Shown here: one piece after another, positions 20,634 through 26,617 of the stretch | How the letters are laid out: each line of letters opens with the position of its first letter | Numbering within the stretch: position 1 is the stretch's first letter | Source: an uncultured Lachnospiraceae bacterium | GTDB lineage: Bacteria > Bacillota > Clostridia > Lachnospirales > Lachnospiraceae | NCBI GenBank assembly: GCA_947624055.1 | Contig: CANQIW010000002.1 | Coordinates: 1 to 45,259 of the forward strand | Direction of reading: 5' to 3' | DNA length: 45,259 bases | Made by a program: the position numbers and the translations under genes | Notes under the pieces: generated by a model | The model's input: only the letters and a program-made list of their open reading frames with translations | Databases searched by the model: none | What the model was told of the DNA's origin: nothing

Positions 20634-21452
20634 TCAGAGTATAAATCGGCGTATGATCTCGGCGAGACCGTCATGGTTGTTGTCGGCCTTTGTGACATAA
20701 TCGCCGTGCTCCGCGACGCCGGGAAAGGCGTTGCGCATGACGGCGCCGATGTGTGCGGCCTCCAGCATGGAGATGTCATTCTGGGCGTCCCCGGCGGCCA
20801 CGGAATTCTCAAGAGGGATGTCCATGTATTCACACATCCACCGGATCGCGGATCCCTTGGAGACGCCCTTCGGCACGATCTCCAGATAAGTGTCGCTGGA
20901 AAAGAAGCTGGAGACAGTATCCGGATAAGCCGACAATACATCTCTGCGAAAGGTTTCCAGATATTCATGGGAATCATAGTGAATCGCGAGGATTTTGTAA
21001 GGGTCTGTGGTCAGTGCGCGCCCGATATCTGGGACGACACGGAAGCAGTGACCTGTGAAGCGCTCATAGTCGCGGAGCATCTGGTTGTCATGTTCGGAGA
21101 GCACATGTGTGCGGTCGTAGGTCTGGATATGGATCCCCCGCGCGGCAGCCGCATCAAATAAAGGCCGTGCCAGTGCGCGCGGCAGCGTTCTGCTGTAGAT
21201 GGTTTTCTGGTGATACAGGTCATAGATCTGTCCGCCGTTCCAGGCGATGACATAGCAGCCTTCCCCGGAAAATCCGAGACGTTCGGCCAGCATGAGCGCG
21301 CTCGGCAGAGAGCGGCCTGTAGAGATCACGATGGCATGTCCTTTGGCGAGCAGCTCATCGATGGCGGCCTGATTGCCGGGAGAGATCAGTTTTTCATCAT
21401 TCAGGAGAGTTCCGTCCAGATCTGTGAACAGTATTTTTTTATCTGATTGCAT
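20634..21452 (-). CDS. Cof-type HAD-IIB phosphatase
   Basis: MQSDKKILFTDLDGTLLNDEKLISPGN, AAGDAQNDISMLEAA. Confidence 0.93.
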   Translation of the reverse strand: MQSDKKILFTDLDGTLLNDEKLISPGNQAAIDELLAKGHAIVISTGRSLPSALMLAERLGFSGEGCYVIAWNGGQIYDLYHQKTIYSRTLPRALARPLFDAAAARGIHIQTYDRTHVLSEHDNQMLRDYERFTGHCFRVVPDIGRALTTDPYKILAIHYDSHEYLETFRRDVLSAYPDTVSSFFSSDTYLEIVPKGVSKGSAIRWMCEYMDIPLENSVAAGDAQNDISMLEAAHIGAVMRNAFPGVAEHGDYVTKADNNHDGLAEIIRRFIL

Positions 21453-22308
21453 GGTCAGCCGCCTCCCGGCGCTTCGCGCGCAGTTCATCCAGAACGGAGC
21501 TGGGAATCCTCAGGTTGCCATCTATCCCTGTACCGAGAGAGATGGATGGCTTGTTGGAACCGTGGAAGTCTGATCCGCCCGAAGGAGCCAGATCATATTT
21601 CCGGGCAAGCGTGAGAAGATCCGCACTTTGCTCTTCGCTGTACGTAGAGTAGTAGACTTCCATTCCGATGAGGCCGGCATCTTTTGTTTTGCAGATCAAT
21701 TCCTCAAGCTGCGTCCGCGTCAGCCGGTACTGGAACGGATGCGCTAGGATCGGAATGCCGCCGTACGCGCGGATCAACCGGACCGCGTCGCAGGGGGTGC
21801 TCTTCTCGCGCGGAACGAAGTATTTGCAGTCCTCGCCGATATAGGTGCTGAACGCTTCGCTGATGTCTTTCACATAGCCGTGATCGAGCAGATAGCGTCC
21901 GAAATGCGCCCGCGTCCATGCGATCGGGCCGAAGGACTGCTCCATTTTCTCCCAGGTGATGTCGATGCCGTCGGCGGCCATGCGGTCGATCATTTTGCGG
22001 TTGCGGAAGAGACGTTCGTCGCGGTATTCCGCGACTTTCTTTTGAAATTCCAGGTTTTCCAGCTCGAATTCCAGACCGACAATGTGGACATCCATGCCGA
22101 GGTATTCTGTCGAAAACTCTACGCCCGGAATGACCTCTACCCCATATTCGGAAGACGCCGCGAGCGCTTCCGCGATCCCGGCGGTATTGTCGTGATCAGT
22201 CAGGGCAAACGCGGACAGGCCGCACTCGGAAGCCAGACGGACGACATCCCGCGGCGCGAGCGTGCCGTCTGATTGATTGGAGTGAACGTGAAGATCAATG
22301 TATTTCAT
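21439..22308 (-). CDS. PHP-domain metal-dependent phosphoesterase
   Basis: MKYIDLHVHSNQSDGTLAPRDVVRLA...ALTDHDNTAGI, GGSDFHG. Confidence 0.93.
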   Translation of the reverse strand: MKYIDLHVHSNQSDGTLAPRDVVRLASECGLSAFALTDHDNTAGIAEALAASSEYGVEVIPGVEFSTEYLGMDVHIVGLEFELENLEFQKKVAEYRDERLFRNRKMIDRMAADGIDITWEKMEQSFGPIAWTRAHFGRYLLDHGYVKDISEAFSTYIGEDCKYFVPREKSTPCDAVRLIRAYGGIPILAHPFQYRLTRTQLEELICKTKDAGLIGMEVYYSTYSEEQSADLLTLARKYDLAPSGGSDFHGSNKPSISLGTGIDGNLRIPSSVLDELRAKRREAADHAIR

Positions 22309-22447
22309 GCTGAGGATTCCCTCCTTACAAATTAGGTTTGCACTTTATCATGAGCTATACACGAGTATAGACGAAAAGCGCCGGAATGTAAACAGAAAAA
22401 ACACGATGGGTTTCCACTGCCGGACACGAGGCAGACGGCGACATGTG

Positions 22448-22476
22448 TTGACACCGAAACCGCTTTGTGCTAGTGT
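22448..22476 (+). promoter_or_regulatory. Promoter of csoR-like gene
   Basis: TTGACA-17 nt-TAGTGT. Confidence 0.6.
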
Positions 22477-22524
22477 GAAACTGTCAGTAAACGCGGGCAG
22501 AGTCCCTTTGCGCAGGAGGAAATT

Positions 22525-22968
22525 ATGGAGAGAATCAGCGGTTTTCCGCAGACGGAAGATACCGGAAGCACAGAAAATCACGCCGGGTGTCCCGGATGCC
22601 GGGGACAGAAACAGCCGGCCGGGGATATGACGGCAGAAAAGAGACAGATAGAAGAAGCGGTATCGGAGAATGAGTCTTTGGAATGCGGGTGCAGGCTGAA
22701 GCACCGGGAGGGTGAGGAATACCGGAATCTGATGAATCGCCTGAAACGCATCGAAGGCCAGATCCGGGGCATTCAGGGAATGGTGGAGGAGGAGCGTTAC
22801 TGTGTGGACATTCTGACACAGGTAATGGCAGTGCAGTCTGCGCTGAACAGCTTCAACAAGGCGCTGCTGTCGAACCACATCAAGACCTGTGTTGTCCGGG
22901 ACATACAGGCCGGCAACCACGAGGTCGTAGACGAACTCTGCGGTACGATCCAGAAGCTGATGAAGTAG
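22525..22968 (+). CDS. CsoR-family metal-sensing transcriptional repressor with long N-terminal extension
   Basis: RLKRIEGQIRGIQGMVEEERYCVDILTQVMAVQSALNSFNKALLSNHIKTCV: DUF156 core with C/H/C ligand set; ~65-aa extension containing CPGC and CGC. Confidence 0.9.
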   Translation: MERISGFPQTEDTGSTENHAGCPGCRGQKQPAGDMTAEKRQIEEAVSENESLECGCRLKHREGEEYRNLMNRLKRIEGQIRGIQGMVEEERYCVDILTQVMAVQSALNSFNKALLSNHIKTCVVRDIQAGNHEVVDELCGTIQKLMK

Positions 22969-22997
22969 TGCCTGGGTCGGCCGATCCTTCCGGAATT

Positions 22998-23771
22998 TTA
23001 TTCGACAGCAGCCACCGCAGCCTGTTCGGTTTCAGCGAGGGAAAGGTCAATCCCGGTGAAATAGGCGATCGCCTTGAGCGTGTTCGCGCTGTTTTCCGGA
23101 TGCCATGCACAGCAGAGAATCGGCTGCTCGGTCATTCCGCCGTAGTTCTTGTAGAATTCGCTGCCGGACAGATCGATGCCCATCGGGACAGGATCCGAAT
23201 AGGAGATGACTTCCCCCATATCGTCGGTCTCTGCCACTTTGTTTTCGACCAGCAGATCGGAAAGCTGAGTGTACATATCTTCCGGAAGGAGCTCTCGCAG
23301 ATCGCAGAAAAGCCCCTGCCCGGACTGCTCCAGGAAGACGTCGCGGGGACAGACGATCAGGTCGATCGCGCCGGCCAGGAGCCTTGTCCGGTAGGCCATA
23401 TCCATCTGGTAATTGTCGAGCAGATAGCTGTCGGAGCGCATGAAGTCGTTTTTGCGCTCCAGACCGATCTGTTCCTCAAAAAAGCTGTCCATCTCTTCGC
23501 TTTGCGCGGGAAGGGTACCGTTCAGGAAACAGAGGGAGAGGCGGCACTCGGAGCGGTTGAAGATGGTTGTGTTTAAAATACAGACGACGAGTACGACCGC
23601 AGCGATGACCACAAGTGTCATCTTCAGATAATAGTCCTTGTAATAGCCCAGGCGCTGCCGGAACGGAAGCTCTTTGATCTCTTCTTTTGTGATCGTGTCT
23701 TTGGAGCGCTGATAGATCATGGCGTCGTCGTCCAGCGCTGTCTTTTTGAATTTTATATACTTACTGTCCAT
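22998..23771 (-). CDS. Hypothetical single-pass membrane protein
   Basis: MDSKYIKFKKTALDDDAMIYQRSKD...MTLVVIAAVVLVVCILNTTIF; coherent ORF with one TM helix. Confidence 0.7.
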   Translation of the reverse strand: MDSKYIKFKKTALDDDAMIYQRSKDTITKEEIKELPFRQRLGYYKDYYLKMTLVVIAAVVLVVCILNTTIFNRSECRLSLCFLNGTLPAQSEEMDSFFEEQIGLERKNDFMRSDSYLLDNYQMDMAYRTRLLAGAIDLIVCPRDVFLEQSGQGLFCDLRELLPEDMYTQLSDLLVENKVAETDDMGEVISYSDPVPMGIDLSGSEFYKNYGGMTEQPILCCAWHPENSANTLKAIAYFTGIDLSLAETEQAAVAAVE

Positions 23772-24070
23772 CGTTTTCCTTCCTTGTTTTCTTGCTGTTT
23801 TTCTCATTATAGTCTCTTTTTCCACAAAAGAAAAGGGCTTTTGTCCGGATTTCGACTGCGGTTTCTGACTGTTTTTGTGTACCCACTCAAAATAAATGTC
23901 AAAAACAGCTCCACGTCGAGACGACGAACGACGACGCGGGAAATGGCGGGAAAAGCCGATAAATCAAGGGAAAAACCGATTTTTTGAGCGCTCGCATCCG
24001 TGTTCGTTGACAAATATAATGAGAATATCGCTTTTTTTCGCGTCGATTCGGTGAATGGCGTGAGGAAGAA

Positions 24071-24112
24071 TGAAAAAACCGCGGGAATAAGCAGCTTCTC
24101 GCGGTTTTTTCA
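24071..24112. terminator. Strong bidirectional terminator adjacent to the prophage end
   Basis: TGAAAAAACCGCG-16 nt-CGCGGTTTTTTCA, perfect 13-bp stem. Confidence 0.85.
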
Positions 24113-24192
24113 CCATTATCTACATAGAAAGAGATGGTGTTAACTACCGTCTACAATTCTAACACCGATCTGGTGATCTGACAAGCGCCTGC

Positions 24193-24340
24193 GCGTTACT
24201 TTTGCGCGTCACGGCGTCACAATTCCGAGACGCGAACGCGTCAAACCTTGATAAAATGGGCGTTACACGATGACAACGGCGGAGCGTAACGACGGCGACA
24301 TGGCCCCGGATCCACATCGTGACATGGCTACGGGCGTCAC
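24193..24340 (+). repeat. Six GCGT(T/C/A)AC motifs at prophage left end, candidate transposase-binding sites
   Basis: GCGTTAC 24193, GCGTCAC 24206, GCGTCAC 24214, GCGTTAC 24260, GCGTAAC 24284, GCGTCAC 24334. Confidence 0.5.
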
Positions 24341-24341
24341 A

Positions 24342-24452
24342 GACCAAAGGGACAAAACTGAAATATTTCCCGAAGGATGTCCCTTTGGCGTATTTATGGG
24401 ATTTTCTCGGATTTTTGGGCACAAAAACAAGCTGCCGACCAAAGGGACAAAA
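24342..24452. repeat. GACCAAAGGGACAAAA direct repeat with an inverted partial copy between
   Basis: Identical 16-mers at 24342-24357 and 24437-24452; TGTCCCTTTGG (inverted) at 24378-24388. Confidence 0.8.
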
Positions 24453-24486
24453 AAGCGGATTATAAATAATCCAAAATAACCCAAAA

Positions 24487-24960
24487 TTACGCAGAAATTA
24501 TGCCATTGCTCCCATTATTATCTTCATCCGTGCCGGGTACTTTGTTCGAAAAGATAACTTGAAAGTTTGGATCAGGTTCGTTGAGGATATTGAATGATCC
24601 GGCACCCCCCCTCAAATTTTTGCGCAATTTCATTTGGACAATCTCTAAAGTTTCTTCCTTATCATCTTTATTCAGTAAACGGAAAGAGGCAATAAGAACT
24701 GTTTCCATTTCTCCCAAATCGGAGATTACAGCCTTCTCCGATTTGGGAGATTTTCCCGTTAATAACCAGTCGATAGAACACTGTAAAGTATTTGCAAGTT
24801 GCACGAGGGTGTTAGCAGCCGGGAGTCTATTTCCATTTTCTATCTCACTCATATTTCCAGAAGAAATCCCAGTTAATTCTTTAATATCGTTTTGTGTCAA
24901 CTTTAGATCCTTTCTCCGGCTTTTTATTCTTTGCCCTATTAATGACATATTCAAATTCAT
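24487..24960 (-). CDS. XRE-family phage repressor (Mu c-like role)
   Basis: MNLNMSLIGQRIKSRRKDLKLTQNDIKELTGISSGNMSEIENGNRLPAANTLVQLANTLQCSIDWLLTG; GGAGG-tctta-ATG; divergent from the early operon. Confidence 0.88.
   Translation of the reverse strand: MNLNMSLIGQRIKSRRKDLKLTQNDIKELTGISSGNMSEIENGNRLPAANTLVQLANTLQCSIDWLLTGKSPKSEKAVISDLGEMETVLIASFRLLNKDDKEETLEIVQMKLRKNLRGGAGSFNILNEPDPNFQVIFSNKVPGTDEDNNGSNGIISA
24710..24750. promoter_or_regulatory. Pair of TCTCC-N6-GGAGA operator-like palindromes inside the repressor gene
   Basis: TCTCCCAAATCGGAGA (24710-24725) and its exact reverse complement TCTCCGATTTGGGAGA (24735-24750). Confidence 0.7.
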
Positions 24961-24972
24961 TAAGACCTCCAT

Positions 24973-25008
24973 TCTCCGATATAGAAATAAAATCTCCTGT
25001 AAAAGAAA
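24973..25008. promoter_or_regulatory. Two degenerate repressor operator-like sites
   Basis: TCTCCGATATAGAAAT (24973-24988) and TCTCCTGTAAAAGAAA (24993-25008) match the left half of the perfect operator. Confidence 0.5.
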
Positions 25009-25015
25009 ATTACAG

Positions 25016-25044
25016 TTGACATTCTCCGTTATAGGAGATATTAT
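25016..25044 (+). promoter_or_regulatory. Prophage early promoter (Pe) with embedded operator
   Basis: TTGACA (25016-25021)-17 nt-TATTAT (25039-25044); TCTCCGTTATAGGAGA (25023-25038) fills the spacer. Confidence 0.85.
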
Positions 25045-25182
25045 ATTTTCGGAAGGGTTATTAATCATTCTAAATAATACCACATCAATGAGATTTTCTC
25101 AATCGCAAAACGGACGTTCGTCCGAACTGGTGCCGATCTGAAGGCCCGGAACAGTAAACAGAACAGGAAAGAAGGGAAGGAG

Positions 25183-25359
25183 ATGAAGAACGGGAAGAGG
25201 CCGACGCTGAAGCAGAAGACACTGATGCGCTCGCACGGGTACGATCCGGAAGACTGGCTGGTCACGAAGGACATGACGGGGCAGCTGGAAATCGTGAACC
25301 GGGCATCGCTGAAGCGGCTTGGGAAGCCGAAGTTCCGGAGGCTGTCAAAAGACATTTGA
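25183..25359 (+). CDS. Small phage protein, DUF6906-like (58 aa)
   Basis: MKNGKRPTLKQKTLMRSHGYDPEDWLVTKDMTGQLEIVNRASLKRLGKPKFRRLSKDI*, preceded by AAGGGAAGGAG. Confidence 0.75.
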   Translation: MKNGKRPTLKQKTLMRSHGYDPEDWLVTKDMTGQLEIVNRASLKRLGKPKFRRLSKDI

Positions 25360-25400
25360 TAAGATGTCACCGGCAGGACACTGCCTGACATAGACAGGGA

Positions 25401-25414
25401 GCAGCCGGAGCTGC
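25401..25414 (-). terminator. Hairpin after minicistron 1
   Basis: Minus strand GCAGC-TCCG-GCTGC just after the stop of the 66-aa ORF; weak T tract. Confidence 0.5.
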
Positions 25415-25425
25415 CCCGCCCGGCG

Positions 25426-25626
25426 TCAGCGGGTGATGCTGTAGGATCCATAAGATCCCGAAGCATCCTCGCAGACGCGCATCTGGTACATCCGGCCGGG
25501 CACCGGGCTCTTCGCCTGATACTCACGGACAGATGTACCATCAGCCGCTTCGATCGAGTACACAAGCTGCCAGTTCGGACTCTGAGAGCACTGCGCACAA
25601 GACGAAGCGGATGACCGCTGTACCAT
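25426..25626 (-). CDS. 66-aa minicistron 1, unknown family
   Basis: MVQRSSASSCAQCSQSPNWQLVYSIEAADGTSVREYQAKSPVPGRMYQMRVCEDASGSYGSYSITR*; SD AAAGGAGGTGGG. Confidence 0.8.
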   Translation of the reverse strand: MVQRSSASSCAQCSQSPNWQLVYSIEAADGTSVREYQAKSPVPGRMYQMRVCEDASGSYGSYSITR

Positions 25627-25681
25627 CCAACCCACCTCCTTTCTGGTCTGGGCCGTTTGAAGGTTAGCGGGATACGACCTG

Positions 25682-25711
25682 ATTATATCAAACGTGGTCC
25701 AGAAAGGGAAG
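25682..25711 (-). promoter_or_regulatory. Promoter of minicistron 1
   Basis: Minus strand CTTCC box exactly 24 nt upstream of TATAAT. Confidence 0.6.
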
Positions 25712-25730
25712 CGGGTGATGGTATAGCAAA

Positions 25731-25753
25731 AAAGAAGGAGCAGCCGAAGCTGC
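25731..25753 (-). terminator. Terminator of minicistron 2
   Basis: Minus strand GCAGC-TTCG-GCTGC-TCCTTCTTTTTT. Confidence 0.8.
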
Positions 25754-25765
25754 CCCCGCCCGGCG

Positions 25766-25966
25766 TCAGCGGGTGATACTGTAGGATCCATAAGATCCCG
25801 AAGCATCCTCGCAGACGCGCATCTGGTACATCCGGCCGGGCACCGGGCTCTTCGCCTGGTATTCACAGACGGATGTACCATTAGCCGCTTTGACCACGCG
25901 CACGAGTTTCCACGTTGGCACGAAGAAAGGGTGCGCTCCGGACAAAGCAAAGTAGTTATACCGCAT
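25766..25966 (-). CDS. 66-aa minicistron 2, unknown family
   Basis: MRYNYFALSGAHPFFVPTWKLVRVVKAANGTSVCEYQAKSPVPGRMYQMRVCEDASGSYGSYSITR*; SD AAGGAGG 8 nt before ATG. Confidence 0.82.
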   Translation of the reverse strand: MRYNYFALSGAHPFFVPTWKLVRVVKAANGTSVCEYQAKSPVPGRMYQMRVCEDASGSYGSYSITR

Positions 25967-26020
25967 CACTTTCACCTCCTTCTGCGTGCAGGAGTGTGGT
26001 GAAAAACGACACGCAGTTAC

Positions 26021-26050
26021 ATTATAGCAAAAGCAATCCTAAAAAGGAAG
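26021..26050 (-). promoter_or_regulatory. Promoter of minicistron 2
   Basis: Minus strand CTTCC box exactly 24 nt upstream of TATAAT. Confidence 0.65.
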
Positions 26051-26065
26051 TGGGTGGCGGTATAG

Positions 26066-26092
26066 CAAAAAAGGGGCAGCCGAAGCCGCCCC
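26066..26092 (-). terminator. Terminator of minicistron 3
   Basis: Minus strand GGGGCGGC-TTCG-GCTGCCCC-TTTTTT; the G-U wobble pairs only in minus-strand RNA. Confidence 0.85.
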
Positions 26093-26100
26093 ACACCGCA

Positions 26101-26301
26101 TCAGCTTATAGCGCGGCAGGAACCATAAGATCCCGCAGCGTCTTCGCGGATGCGGTACTGGAACATCCGCCCGTGGTATGGACGAGCAGTCTCATATTCA
26201 CGGACAGATGAACCGTTTGCCGATTCGATCGAGTACACGAGTTTCCAGATTGGCGTCTTTGCCTCGTGCATCCCGGTCGGATCGGGGTAACAAAACGACA
26301 T
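26101..26301 (-). CDS. 66-aa minicistron 3, unknown family
   Basis: MSFCYPDPTGMHEAKTPIWKLVYSIESANGSSVREYETARPYHGRMFQYRIREDAAGSYGSCRAIS*; SD AAAGGAGG. Confidence 0.82.
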   Translation of the reverse strand: MSFCYPDPTGMHEAKTPIWKLVYSIESANGSSVREYETARPYHGRMFQYRIREDAAGSYGSCRAIS

Positions 26302-26350
26302 TGTTTCCACCTCCTTTCTACGTGCAGGAATGGAAACAACACGCAACTAC

Positions 26351-26380
26351 ATTATAACAGAGCAGATGCTGAAAAGGAAG
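26351..26380 (-). promoter_or_regulatory. Promoter of minicistron 3
   Basis: Minus strand CTTCC box exactly 24 nt upstream of TATAAT; overlaps the Shine-Dalgarno of the rightward ner-like gene. Confidence 0.65.
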
Positions 26381-26388
26381 TGATGAAC

Positions 26389-26604
26389 ATGGCATGGCAG
26401 AACGCGAACCTGACCCCGCTCGGGCGAGAAATCAAACACAAGTTAATAGACTGCGGGATGACGCAGCGGCAGCTGGCGGCATCCCTCGGCATCGCACCAC
26501 AGTATATCACGAAGATCCTGTCGGGCCAGCGGAGCGGGGAACGGTACATCCTGAAGATCTGCACGATGCTCGACATCAACATCAACGAGTACACCGCAGC
26601 ATAG
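26389..26604 (+). CDS. Small XRE HTH protein, Ner-like
   Basis: MAWQNANLTPLGREIKHKLIDCGMTQRQLAASLGIAPQYITKILSGQRSGERYILKICTMLDININEYTAA; directly upstream of the transposase. Confidence 0.85.
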   Translation: MAWQNANLTPLGREIKHKLIDCGMTQRQLAASLGIAPQYITKILSGQRSGERYILKICTMLDININEYTAA

Positions 26605-26617
26605 GAGGGGGAGAGCG

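Noticed and set aside
24360-24371. Second Mor site at the left end (CTGAAATATTTCCC)
   Set aside because: No -10-like hexamer at the matching distance on either strand; kept only as a shared motif.
25089-25124. Palindromes TGAGA-TTT-TCTCA and CGGACG-TT-CGTCCG downstream of the early promoter
   Set aside because: Real inverted repeats, but short and without recurrence elsewhere; no specific function can be supported.
25401-26380. CRISPR-like interpretation of the three ~330-bp repeats
   Set aside because: Units are far too long, contain ORFs with Shine-Dalgarno, promoter and terminator, and there are no short repeats with regular spacers.
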